NCBI GenBank assembly: GCA_016720825.1
Contig: JADKJV010000006.1
Coordinates: forward strand, 186,001-250,000
DNA: 64,000 nt
Direction of reading: 5' to 3'
Source of the DNA: Chitinophagaceae bacterium
GTDB taxonomy: Bacteria; Bacteroidota; Bacteroidia; Chitinophagales; Chitinophagaceae
Part shown: in pieces, positions 9,848 through 19,400 of the stretch
Numbering within the stretch: the first letter of the stretch is position 1
Layout: the number at the start of each line of letters is the position of its first letter
Notes under the pieces: generated by a model
What the model was told of the DNA's origin: nothing
Seen by the model: only the letters and a program-made list of their open reading frames with translations
Database searches by the model: none
Position numbers and translations under genes: made by a program

Positions 9848-10046
9848 GGGCGTCCGTAAGGAATTACAACGCCGTGCTTATGTTAGTATTTTAATTAAAC
9901 GATTTTCTTACAGGTTTAAAAAATGGGCGCCGGTAAAGAATTACAGCGCCGATTGCTTATGTTAGTATCAATTGAAAACATGTTTGGCGCGGAAAACTTA
10001 AAAAGGGCGCCGCCAAGACTAGCAGCGCCGTTGCTTATGTTAGTAT
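9848..10046 (-). repeat. Tandem triplet of conserved terminator-like hairpin units
   Basis: Three units of 77-80 bases fill the gap between two barrel genes. Read on the minus strand, each unit is ATACTAACATAAGC, then a 5-bp GC stem around a 14-16-base loop, then a T-rich run. Stems are GGCGC/GCGCC at 10005 and 9925 and GGCGT/ACGCC at 9848. The T-to-A change in one arm is matched in the other, so pairing is preserved. Loops are also similar (TGTAATTC in two units). Each resembles a rho-independent terminator with a conserved leader; three small RNAs, three terminators, or an attenuator set are all possible. See findings. Confidence 0.7.
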
Positions 10047-10059
10047 AATTAATCCGCGT

Positions 10060-11151
10060 TTAGAAGCGGAACGTAATCCCTGCATTGACCAGGAAATCGG
10101 CAAATGCTGCATCACCCTGTATATGGGTTTTGGTATCTGCTGATCTCAGCTTATCACTGTAGCTCTGGGTACGATCACGTACCAGGGCAACAGGTAAAGC
10201 AAAATATACTGTGGTCTTCTTTTTCATGTAGCTGATTACGGGTTCCGCTGAAAGCACATATCCGGGACGACGGAAACCTCTGTCACCGCCGATCAAATCA
10301 CTGGAAGGAACACCTTCCACCCTTACACCTCCGGAAAATGTGAAATTGCCCGCCATATAATTTGCACCTGCCCGGGCCATAAACTGGTCAGGTACACTCA
10401 TCGTATTCGTAAAATATTTCAGTGCAGTAGCAGAAGGAGCAGCGCCCCTGGTTGCTGATACACCATTTTGATCCCTGGGGTTGATCAGGTAAAAGAAATT
10501 ACCGTACACACCCAGTTTGTGATTGATGTTATAATACCCGTTAACTTCTGTGGTGATTCCGGTGCCGCCATCGCCTAACTGGATAGACTGGTCAACCGGA
10601 CCCATCGTATAAGTAGAATCATTTTTCCAGAAATAATCCTGCACCTGGTAATCGCCTGTGGCCAGTTTGATACCAAGGCCCAGTTGCAGGTTGCCTTTAT
10701 GTGATTTGGCAGGATCAAACATCCAGCGGTATACACTCAGGCGGAGATCACCCAAACCAACCGCACGGGTGGAACGGCGGGCATGGATATTCTTGCTGGC
10801 ATTTCCGTAATGTTCATACATCGAAGAGCGCACATTTGAAATAAAAGGTGCCGTCACTGAAACCGACCAGCGGCTGTTGATATTCCTCGTCAGGGTGATG
10901 TCCATAGAATAACCATGGTTGATCACCTGTGTGCCACTGTCTACTCTTTCTTTTTGTTCTTCTGTTCCCACAAAATGCTTGTAGGATTTGAAATAACGGT
11001 TATTCAGGTTCAGCTGCCAGCCTTTGGCGCTGCCGGGATTACCCATGCCGCAGGCATTTCCGTTACTACGGATAGCCACACAGCCCTGGGCTGAAGAAGA
11101 TTGTATGTTTAATACGAAAATCACGATAATAGCTGTATATAACGCTTTCAT
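10060..11151 (-). CDS. Outer-membrane beta-barrel protein with N-terminal Cys pair
   Basis: 363 residues. A Sec signal (ending near SSSAQ) leads to the mature N-terminus GCVAIRSNGNACGM, where two cysteines eight residues apart could form a disulfide, then to strand-rich sequence such as WSVSVTAPFISNVRSS and LQLGLGIKLATGDYQ. The C-terminus ends VNAGITFRF, a typical barrel-ending aromatic strand. The architecture is like the neighbouring 315-residue barrel but the sequence differs. The gene is about 60 bases downstream of the haloperoxidase-like gene and probably cotranscribed. Function unknown; a transporter or porin-like role in the cluster is inferred. Confidence 0.65.
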   Translation of the reverse strand: MKALYTAIIVIFVLNIQSSSAQGCVAIRSNGNACGMGNPGSAKGWQLNLNNRYFKSYKHFVGTEEQKERVDSGTQVINHGYSMDITLTRNINSRWSVSVTAPFISNVRSSMYEHYGNASKNIHARRSTRAVGLGDLRLSVYRWMFDPAKSHKGNLQLGLGIKLATGDYQVQDYFWKNDSTYTMGPVDQSIQLGDGGTGITTEVNGYYNINHKLGVYGNFFYLINPRDQNGVSATRGAAPSATALKYFTNTMSVPDQFMARAGANYMAGNFTFSGGVRVEGVPSSDLIGGDRGFRRPGYVLSAEPVISYMKKKTTVYFALPVALVRDRTQSYSDKLRSADTKTHIQGDAAFADFLVNAGITFRF

Positions 11152-11211
11152 GTCAGTCAGTTTTTTGTTTCAATAAAATAAATACCACGCAACAGGTGGA
11201 GGGTCTGCTGC

Positions 11212-12543
11212 TTACTTGAACTTAAGTTTCTGCACGATGTATTCGCCCAGCTTACGGCCGGCAACATTTCCTTCATCGTTATCAAAACGATAATGGATAC
11301 CACCGTACAACCTGGACATCGCTGCTTCTTTAGCTGCTTCACGGAATGAGGCAATCTTGCGTGCGGGCAAACCAAACTCAAGTGAAGAGGTATCGGTGAA
11401 CGGTACATTGTCACCAAACCATTTTGTCATCACTTCGCAGGCAGCACCGGAAGCAGTTCCGTGACCACTGGTATAAGAAGGGAAAGGAGGAGTCTGGATA
11501 TAAGGTCTCCACTCTTCCGCTTTGAAGTACTTATTGATTACAGTCTCCGGCCTTACTTCATTGCTGCGGTATTTTTCATCCCAGCAGCTGATAAAGGCAT
11601 CAAAGAGTGCAATAGATGTTTCAGCGTAAGCAGCCACGGTCGTGTTGAAATCGGCACCAGCTGTTTTAGCTCCAATACCCACAATATTCATCCAGTGACC
11701 GGGAGGCGAGAATTTTTTCGTGGCGAACATGATATGCCCGCTGACATTTAATTTAAAAGGATTATCATCCCAGAAATCTGCAATGGCTTTTTGCTCATCA
11801 GTAAGGCTGTCGCCAACGTTTTTAACTTCCATCGTTGCTTTATAGAATACACTGTTCTTGTCAGTCACATTGAATGCGGGCGGGCGTGGAGGCATAAACT
11901 GGCTGGCAGAATCCATCACCATTGGGCGGATTTCACGCCAATGGGGTTCCAAAGCCTGTCCATACATCGGAGGCGTAGGAATCCAGCGACCGTCTTCATC
12001 TCTTACTGTGTATTTTTCTGCACTGCGGGTCTGGGCGTAATTATCACCCTTACTCCATTTTAAAACCACTGCAACAATGGTATCTGAAAAAGCGATGGTA
12101 TTTTTCATTACGTCAGCAGGCATACCGGCACTGTCGGCCATATGTTTCAGCTCATCGTAATAACCCATCATACTGCCTTCAGGGAAAGTAACAGCATTAC
12201 CTACTTTAGTAAATGATAATAAAGCGGCCAGGGAGAAATCAATCTCTTTGCCTGCTTCCGGTTTCGGCATAGCGGGCATGTCGGTCAGCTGGCCAGACAT
12301 AGACGTGAAATCCTTATTACCTGCAGCCATAGCCTCATACGCAGCGATATTCGCATACGCATAGTTCCTGCTGCCAATCATGGGTGGGAAATTATTTTCC
12401 AGCACCACATCATTCAGTTTTTTAACTGTTTTGCAGTATAAGATTGGGTCGTTTGTTACTTTTTTGTAATCACCGGTTTCTTTTTGTCCGCAGCTCACAG
12501 CGAATACGAACAGCAAGGGCAATGCCCTTTTCAGATAAGTCAT
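11212..12543 (-). CDS. Vanadium haloperoxidase-like PAP2-superfamily lipoprotein (copy 1)
   Basis: I place the start at ATG 12543 (MTYLKRALPLLFVFAVSC), which gives a lipobox FAVSC; the upstream in-frame extension to 12600 has no signal-like sequence. The product is 443 residues. Motifs: KYRSNEVRP (K324-x6-R331-P), YTSGHGTASG (H361) and SRLYGGIHYRFD (H417), the complete vanadate/phosphate-binding set. Thr replaces Pro in the PSGH motif. The protein differs clearly from the second cluster copy outside these motifs, so this is an old duplication or two separate acquisitions. Periplasmic or surface lipoprotein; halide oxidation versus phosphatase activity is undecided. Confidence 0.88.
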   Translation of the reverse strand: MTYLKRALPLLFVFAVSCGQKETGDYKKVTNDPILYCKTVKKLNDVVLENNFPPMIGSRNYAYANIAAYEAMAAGNKDFTSMSGQLTDMPAMPKPEAGKEIDFSLAALLSFTKVGNAVTFPEGSMMGYYDELKHMADSAGMPADVMKNTIAFSDTIVAVVLKWSKGDNYAQTRSAEKYTVRDEDGRWIPTPPMYGQALEPHWREIRPMVMDSASQFMPPRPPAFNVTDKNSVFYKATMEVKNVGDSLTDEQKAIADFWDDNPFKLNVSGHIMFATKKFSPPGHWMNIVGIGAKTAGADFNTTVAAYAETSIALFDAFISCWDEKYRSNEVRPETVINKYFKAEEWRPYIQTPPFPSYTSGHGTASGAACEVMTKWFGDNVPFTDTSSLEFGLPARKIASFREAAKEAAMSRLYGGIHYRFDNDEGNVAGRKLGEYIVQKLKFK

Positions 12544-12592
12544 TGTACAGAAGAAATTAAAAATGGAAAATTGAAATGTCAGTCGGATAGAT

Positions 12593-13147
12593 TTACCCAA
12601 CTGTTTCAGGGGGCTGTTCTCCTGTTAAAGGTGATTGTTGAGATATGCAGTCTGTGTTCCGGTTAGTAAAAGCTATTACACCACTGCGTTCATTCAGCGT
12701 GATACTGAAATGATGATCAGGTAAGAATTCGCTCTGGATTAATTTAACGGTAATCGATTTACCGGGATTCTGCGGCTGCTGTCCGGATGACTGCTCACTG
12801 ATCTCTTTCTCTATTCCGGATTTCATAGCCACCAGCTGGTCCTTCTCCGTATGTGGAATACAAAGCAGGTACAACGTATCCAGATGTACTTTGCTTTTCA
12901 CATAGCGATAATGCTGTCCGTTGTACTGGGTTTCACCATAACTCGGACCATAATCGGTATTCGCTGTATAAGGAACTTTGAGGGGAATCTTTATTTCAAG
13001 CAGGTCTTCATTGGCATACTGTCCGGCATCAATCTGCTTCTCCAACTTCACAGTGGATTGCTGTTCAAGATAATTGAACAGGTACCGGTATCCTGAAACA
13101 TTGAACAGGAGTACAGCAATCAGCAGTATGGCAGTTATTTTTTTCAA
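12593..13147 (-). CDS. Small N-terminally anchored protein of unknown function
   Basis: Not recognised. I favour a TTG start at 13147, giving MKKITAILLIAVLLFNVSGYRYLFNYLEQQ, a single membrane helix or signal anchor followed by a soluble domain of about 160 residues. An earlier in-frame TTG at 13168 would add seven residues (through CRLNTG) before the MKK. The C-terminal part is rich in Gln/Ser/Pro. It lies about 50 bases upstream of the haloperoxidase-like lipoprotein in the same direction and could be the first gene of that cluster. No catalytic motif seen. Confidence 0.6.
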   Translation of the reverse strand: MKKITAILLIAVLLFNVSGYRYLFNYLEQQSTVKLEKQIDAGQYANEDLLEIKIPLKVPYTANTDYGPSYGETQYNGQHYRYVKSKVHLDTLYLLCIPHTEKDQLVAMKSGIEKEISEQSSGQQPQNPGKSITVKLIQSEFLPDHHFSITLNERSGVIAFTNRNTDCISQQSPLTGEQPPETVG

Positions 13148-13206
13148 ACCTGTGTTGAGACGACACAAAATAACGAAAATTGATCTTAAATCAGTCCAGA
13201 CAATGT

Positions 13207-13236
13207 AAAAAATAAAAAAGGGCGGTAATCCGCCCC
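13207..13236 (-). terminator. Intrinsic terminator after the GH65 gene
   Basis: On the minus strand GGGCGG, loop ATTA, CCGCCC is followed by CTTTTTTATTTTTT-like T-rich sequence. It lies 22 bases past the stop of the GH65 gene, separating it from the haloperoxidase cluster. Confidence 0.8.
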
Positions 13237-13257
13237 TTCTATATATAATAGTATGAT

Positions 13258-15285
13258 CTACTTAATGATATACGTCTTTTTCTGAGGCCCCACCCCGGTG
13301 ATTGTCAGGGATTTCCATGCTGCCGGCAGGGAACTTTTGAGCTGGATGATGCCCTGGGGCGTAATTTCCAGCCCCCCAAAACCCATCAGTACACTCTGTA
13401 AAATACCCCCGGCACCCGTGGCAAAATAAGGATTGGTGCCACCCTTGGTTTCAGCCACTACCCGGAACGGCGGATTCAGGTTGGGCAGGTATGCATCTTT
13501 GAACCAATGATAGGCTTTGTCTTTATCACCCAGCCGTGCATATAATAAGGTAAAGATGGCCTGCGTCATGGCCGGGGTTCCTTCGTTGGGAACTTTGGTC
13601 GCGTAAAAATCAAGGTCCTTGCGGATCTGGGCCGTATCCGTGATTTCATGCAAAGGATAGGCCAGCAGGTTTACATCGGCCTGTTTGATGCCTTCACCAT
13701 GATACGTTGCGTGTTCCTGCGTTACCCCATTCTGCATTTTCAGTACCGGGATATTATTGGCTACGAGCATCCAGTCGGGATCAGGTGCAATACCTAATAT
13801 TTTTGCAGCTTCTGTGGCATTTTTCAAATTGGCTTTAGCGGCTGCATTGGTGAATGCGTTGTTGTTTACATTCTCGGCCCATTCGTCAGCTGCCACTACA
13901 TTATTAATATCATAATGTCCGGGACCGTTCCGTTCAACGCGGCTGGCCCAGAAATCGGCCGTTGCCGATAATACCGGCCAGCCTTTTTCACGCAGCCAGT
14001 TTTTATCCTGCGTTACACAGTAGTAATTCCAGGCGGCAATACTTACACAGGCGGTGATATGATGTTCAAACGGACCACTCAATGCCCACACTGGTGTTTC
14101 TTCCACACCGGTCTCTGCACTTTCCCAGGGGAACATAGCTCCCTTGAATCCTTTGCTGAATGCATTTCGTTTGGCAGCATCGAGTCGTTGAAAACGGTAT
14201 TCGACCATACTCTTGGCCAGTTCAGGATGCAAGACCAGCACAGCCGGGTACATCCAGAGTTCTGTATCCCAGAAAACATGGCCGTTATAACCCAGTCCGC
14301 TTAAGCCCATCGGTGAGGGAGAAAGCGCCGTGCCTTCACGGGTGAATGAATATAAATGATACAGCATGGAATGGATATCCTGCTGGCTTTGCGGATCACC
14401 TTCGATAATGATATCACTCTTCCAGAGATCTTCCCAGGCTTTGGTATGGAAACTCAGTAATCGGTCGCGGCCTTCGAGTTTGGCAAAGATGGTGGCACGT
14501 TCCGCTTCATTCAGCGGATCATCATGATGTGCAGATGTGATGGAAGAACCGGCAATGGAGAAACGATAGGTCTCCCCTGCTTTAATTGTCCTGGAAAATT
14601 TCATGAGATGCATATTATTATCCCACATCTCATGGATCACGCGGGGTTCATGGCCATGTTCTTCAGAAAATAAAAAAGTATTGGATGCGCACATCAGCAG
14701 TTTCCCGGTCGGGCTTTTGGCTGATGAAGTGAGCAGGCTGATCACCACATGCGGCCGGTCTATTTCATTATAATAATTCTGCACATCTTTCAATGCATCG
14801 GGGGCTTCCATGACGCTGGCGCCGGTGATATTGATATCTTTTTTGGCAGTGATGGTAACATCCATCAGCACGGTATAGGGCAATTGCCTTAGTGAATAAT
14901 AGGTATAGGATACATCTGCCTTGTCGCTGTAATTAAAGCGGGTTGTGAAAGCCGCCTTTTTCATATCCAGTTCCTGCGTCATACCGGTGGCTGAGTTTTT
15001 ATCAATCCGGCGGCCATCCACTTCCAGGTACATATTGAGCAGGTTAAAGCTTTTGAGGAAATTGCTTACCCTGCCGCGGCCGTATAAATCATAGGCACCG
15101 GCCAGCACCACATCCTTCACTTTAAAAGGCTCGGGAGAGGATACTATGCCGATCATCCCGTTGGCAACGGTGATACCATAATAATTGGAGGGGTCAATGC
15201 GGCTGGCCTGGATTTTCCAGGGATCCTGTGCCTGCAAACGATTGAAAAAACAGCAAAAGAGCAGGGCGATGGCAAGGGATTTCAT
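13258..15285 (-). CDS. Secreted GH65-family glycoside hydrolase/phosphorylase
   Basis: A signal peptide (cleavage near LQAQ) makes this periplasmic or exported, 675 residues. It has an N-terminal beta-sandwich region, then an (alpha/alpha)6 barrel with NGHVFWDTELWMYP and AADEWAENVNNNAFTN; E468 aligns with the general acid of GH65 (kojibiose/maltose/trehalose phosphorylases and acid trehalases). The C-terminus is a beta domain (GGLEITPQGIIQL). Export argues for a hydrolase, since phosphorylases are cytoplasmic. It may be an acid-trehalase or glucosyl-galactosyl hydrolase type. Disaccharide specificity cannot be read. A strong terminator follows. Confidence 0.82.
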   Translation of the reverse strand: MKSLAIALLFCCFFNRLQAQDPWKIQASRIDPSNYYGITVANGMIGIVSSPEPFKVKDVVLAGAYDLYGRGRVSNFLKSFNLLNMYLEVDGRRIDKNSATGMTQELDMKKAAFTTRFNYSDKADVSYTYYSLRQLPYTVLMDVTITAKKDINITGASVMEAPDALKDVQNYYNEIDRPHVVISLLTSSAKSPTGKLLMCASNTFLFSEEHGHEPRVIHEMWDNNMHLMKFSRTIKAGETYRFSIAGSSITSAHHDDPLNEAERATIFAKLEGRDRLLSFHTKAWEDLWKSDIIIEGDPQSQQDIHSMLYHLYSFTREGTALSPSPMGLSGLGYNGHVFWDTELWMYPAVLVLHPELAKSMVEYRFQRLDAAKRNAFSKGFKGAMFPWESAETGVEETPVWALSGPFEHHITACVSIAAWNYYCVTQDKNWLREKGWPVLSATADFWASRVERNGPGHYDINNVVAADEWAENVNNNAFTNAAAKANLKNATEAAKILGIAPDPDWMLVANNIPVLKMQNGVTQEHATYHGEGIKQADVNLLAYPLHEITDTAQIRKDLDFYATKVPNEGTPAMTQAIFTLLYARLGDKDKAYHWFKDAYLPNLNPPFRVVAETKGGTNPYFATGAGGILQSVLMGFGGLEITPQGIIQLKSSLPAAWKSLTITGVGPQKKTYIIK

Positions 15286-15362
15286 ACTGTATTTATTTAA
15301 CCAATTTAGTATGTGAATTTACCTTTATTTGCCTGAAATTGCAGTCTAATTTTACAGGCCGT

Positions 15363-16295
15363 ATGAAAAAAATCTTCCTTGTTTTCACCTTGATTTGTGT
15401 GGCATTGATGGCCTTTACTTATCTCTATATCCCCAATTATATTTCCCTGAAAGCACAGACCCGGATTATCGTTTCTGAAAACGGGCTGAAGCGTGAATTG
15501 CTCACTGAAACCCGGCTCAGCAAATGGTGGCCAGCCGCCAATGCGAATGACAGCCTGCTTCAGTATAAGAACACCAGCTATAAAGTGGTTGATAAAAAAT
15601 TCGACGGGCTGATTGTCCTGATGGAATCCTCCTCCAAAACCATTAAAGGAACGCTGTCTGTTTTCCCTTCTTCCAAAGACATCATGGATATTACCTGGGA
15701 ATCAAAAATGGCTACTTCCTGGAATCCCTTTCTCCGCTGGAAATATTTCACTGTTTCCCGGCAGTTTAAAAACAACATGCAGGAATTGCTGGATACCATG
15801 AAACGTTTTTACGACAATGGGGTCAACATCTACGGGATTGATATCCGCAAAGAACTGGTGATGGACTCCAACCTGATTTTCACATCTGCTGAAGTGAAAG
15901 GTTATCCCACAATGGAATATGTTTACGGGGAAGTTGATAAACTGGAAAAATATGCCGGCTCAAAATCTGCACAGGTAAGCGGCCTGCCGATGCTGAACAT
16001 CAATACAACCGACAGCATCAATTACCTGGTGAAAGTAGCTGTGCCGGTAAATAAAATGCTTCCTTCTTCCGGCGATATCTCATACCGCTGGATGCTGGGC
16101 CGTGGCAATATCCTGATTGCTGAAATCAAGGGGGGAAATGACCGGATCCTGCATGCCTTCAAACAAATGGAACAATATGCAAGTGATTATAACCGGGTGG
16201 CGCCGGCGATTCCATTTCAATCTTTGGTGACGAACCGGTTGGTGGAAAAGGACAGCAGTAAATGGGTGACGAGGGTTTGTTATCCTGTGATGTAA
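15363..16295 (+). CDS. Membrane-anchored SRPBCC plus GyrI-like domain protein
   Basis: I start at ATG 15363 (MKKIFLVFTLICVALMAFTYLYIP), which puts a single membrane helix at the N-terminus; the upstream ATG at 15339 adds eight residues without support. After the helix, residues about 25-150 look like a START/SRPBCC fold (TRLSKWWPAANAND, WESKMATSWNPFLRWKYF), and about 160-310 resemble the GyrI/AraC effector-binding fold that binds small hydrophobic ligands. No DNA-binding domain is present. Divergent from the GH65 gene. Function not established; a ligand-sensing or sequestering role is inference. Confidence 0.6.
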   Translation: MKKIFLVFTLICVALMAFTYLYIPNYISLKAQTRIIVSENGLKRELLTETRLSKWWPAANANDSLLQYKNTSYKVVDKKFDGLIVLMESSSKTIKGTLSVFPSSKDIMDITWESKMATSWNPFLRWKYFTVSRQFKNNMQELLDTMKRFYDNGVNIYGIDIRKELVMDSNLIFTSAEVKGYPTMEYVYGEVDKLEKYAGSKSAQVSGLPMLNINTTDSINYLVKVAVPVNKMLPSSGDISYRWMLGRGNILIAEIKGGNDRILHAFKQMEQYASDYNRVAPAIPFQSLVTNRLVEKDSSKWVTRVCYPVM

Positions 16296-16303
16296 ATAAA
16301 TAT

Positions 16304-16405
16304 TTAACCACCCGCCTACGCATGGCTACGGCGGGCAATGCAAAGGCCACAAGGGTAAAAACCTTTGTGGCCTTTGTGTATAAACTTTGTGCTCTTAGTG
16401 GTTAA
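16304..16405. repeat. ACCACAAAG-type inverted-repeat element, copy 2
   Basis: Contains GCAAAGGCCACAAGGGT paired with ACCTTTGTGGCCTTTG and ends CTTTGTGCTCTTAGTGGTTAA. It is near-identical, in the opposite orientation, to the element at 57934-58019. A separate CCGCCTACGC/CTACGGCGGG hairpin sits at its left side. Its right end contains the stop codon (16395-16397, minus strand) and last three codons of the FG-GAP protein gene. Confidence 0.85.
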
Positions 16406-19400
16406 ACAATATCACCTTCGCAGAATCATTATTCCTCGCCAGCACAAACGCCTGGCTGCCGCCAATCGTCACAGGCTGCAGATGTCTCACCTGCCCTTTC
16501 ACCGCAACTCCATTCAGGCTCCGGCATTCAAAAGAATCTTTACCCCGGTTGATGAGTAAAGTTCCATAGTCCGCATCATAACGGCCCATCTGGATATTAT
16601 TGTCATAGTAATTCCCCATGATGAGGATATCAGGGAGATTGTCATCATTTGCTTTTACAACAGCCGCATCACGCATAGATGTCAGCTGTGCCTGCCAGGG
16701 CAGGGCTTTGATCTCGAATTGCCCGTTGCCTTTATTGATGATAAGGGCATTGGGGAAATAATCTGCTGTATATAACTCAGCTTTACCCAGTTTTTCTTTT
16801 CCATACAGATCGGGCACATGTGCTTTGGCGAATTCCTCTGCATAGAGATATTTCTTTTTCAGGAAAGGTGTTTGCTTTTCCAGTTCGGCTTTATTGGCAA
16901 AAGGTATTTCACGGCCCGCCAGGTAGTACGTCAGTAACTGTTCTTTGGTGCCGTTATCATCAAAATCATTGTAATACATGCGCACCGGTTCTTTTTCTGT
17001 TGCCTGCAGGCGGCTGTTCAGCCCAAGGTTACCCGCCACAAAATCTGTATCACCATCACCGTCTATATCAACAGGCAAGATAAAATTCCAGAAACCTTTA
17101 CGGCCGGTAATTTCCTTTTTCTCAAAATGATTCCCCTTATGAAGGAAGGCCTGCACACCACCCCACTCAAGCGTAACCACCAGGTCATTCACATGGTCCT
17201 GGTCAACATCAGCCAGGCAGGCATTGGTAACAAATCCAATATTAACAAGCTCTTTGGCCAATGAAGCTGTTACATCTGTAAAATGGCCGTGCTGGTCATT
17301 CTGCAATAAATAGGATTGCGGGATTTTTCCATACTGGTAAGGCACCGCACGGCCGCCAACAAATATATCTGTATACCCATCCCCGTTAAAATCAAACGGT
17401 ACAATGCAGGATGCCGTGAGGAATAAATCTGTAAATGGATTTGGCAGCTTTGTAAAATGACCAGCGCCGTCATTCACATACACCCGCGGTGTATTGTGGA
17501 ATTCACTCCCGTAAAATTCATTACCGCCACTGGCTACCAGCAAATCCGGAAAACCATCCTTATTGATATCAGCCAGCGAGGCCGCCACGTTTTCATAAAT
17601 ACTGTCAGCTTCCAAAGCAGGCTGCTTTGTTTCGGTAAACTTCCCGTTGGGATTCTGCAGGAAGACTTTGCTGGCTTTATTCCTCGCAGCCCCCAGGAAA
17701 ATATCTTCCAGTCCGTCATGGTTCAAATCACCAACCGCCAATGCCGGGCCTTCCGTGGTAAGCATGTTCGGGATCAGCTGCTCCCGGTCAAATTCAATAA
17801 AATGATTTTCCTCGTGGAAGAACTGAATACCTGCCGCCGAAGTGATATCCGTCACCGGATAAGTATCGTTGGTATAAAAGCTGGTCAGCTTTGTATAATC
17901 AAAAAACGGCAGCTGGCTGTTGTACGTAAAATGGAGACTGGTACTGTCGGCCGGAATCGTAACCGGCTGGTACCTGCTATCAGGCCATATTAAAAAAGCA
18001 GAATCAATTTTTGTATTCGCCAGTCCAATCAGCATGGGAATTTCCATGGAAGACAGGAACCCTTTCACAGGGATCTTTTCATACGTCCTGATCTGCTGTC
18101 CGCAGAACATCACAAACTTGGCACCGGTGGCATGCAGGTTCTGTGCCGGCCCATTCAATACCAGGCTGACAGATGAGCGAGCAGTGTCCTTGTGCTTGTT
18201 TTCATAAATCAGCACGGGGTCTTCAATATTATTCACTACAATATCCAGGTCACCATCATTATCCAGGTCAGCATACACCGATCCGTTGGAATAAGTAGGC
18301 GCATCACCTGCAATGGAGGCTGCCTGGTCTTCAAAGGAAAGATTACCGGTGTTACGGTAGAATTTATTCGGCAACTTGATCTCCGGGAATTTATTAATCA
18401 GCGCCATATCCTTTCCTTCCATGCCGGTGCCGTTGATCTTTTGCTGGATGGCACCGTCGGATACAAAGTTGACATAGTCTATATCATTCATCCGCTTGGG
18501 AATGCCATTGGAGACAAAAAGATCCTTGAGACCATCATTATCAAAATCCATCCACAAAGGTGCCCAGCTCCAGTCGGTAGCAGCAATACCACTGTATAAA
18601 CCGGTTTCACTGAACAAACCATTCCCGCGGTTATATTGCAAATTGTTCCGTGTAAACTGGCAGGAGTATCCCACGCCGAGTTTATACCGGAAAATATCAT
18701 ACGCATCTTCTCCCAATGAACGTTTAAGAATAACGGGATCAGACGGCAGCATATCCATGGAAATAATTTCCGGACGTGCATCATTATTTATATCCGCCAC
18801 ATCCACACCCATGGAAAACTGGCTGGTATGCATCATGCGCTGCACTCCGGTTTCCAGGAAATGTCCTTTTTTGTCATTGATATAGAGGTAATCGTTTTCA
18901 TGGAAATCATTACCTATATATATGTCAGGATATCCGTCCAGATTGATATCCGATACAGCAATTCCTAATCCATAACCAATCGCCGTACTGTTGATGCCGC
19001 ATTCACGGGTTACATCGGTGAAATGGCCGCCGTCATTCCGGAAAAGCCGGTCACCGGATAAAGGATGATAAGTCCCCTCAAAATTCTTACGTGGCGCGAA
19101 GGTGCCATTCTGGTGCACCGAATGATTGAGCAGGTACATATCCAGGTCACCATCCAGGTCATAATCCAGGAAAGCCGCCTGCGTGCTGAATCCGGAAAAA
19201 TTCAAACCGAATGCCTCTGCCTGGTCAGTATAATAAGGTACACCCGCAGAATCTATACCGCCGCAGATCAGCAACTGGTTCCTGCTTTTTAAAGTTTCAT
19301 ATTCACCCACCCTGCTTACATAAATATCCAGCAATCCGTCATTATTTACATCTGCCACGGAAATGCCGGTTGTCCAGCCGCCATCCACCGGGATCTTTGC

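Noticed and set aside
9848..10046. Integron attC-like sites in the triplet repeat
   Set aside because: The 3' part resembles GTTAG-type core sequence, but the required GTTRRRY/RYYYAAC pair is not met, there is no integrase gene, and all neighbouring genes are part of one coherent cluster.
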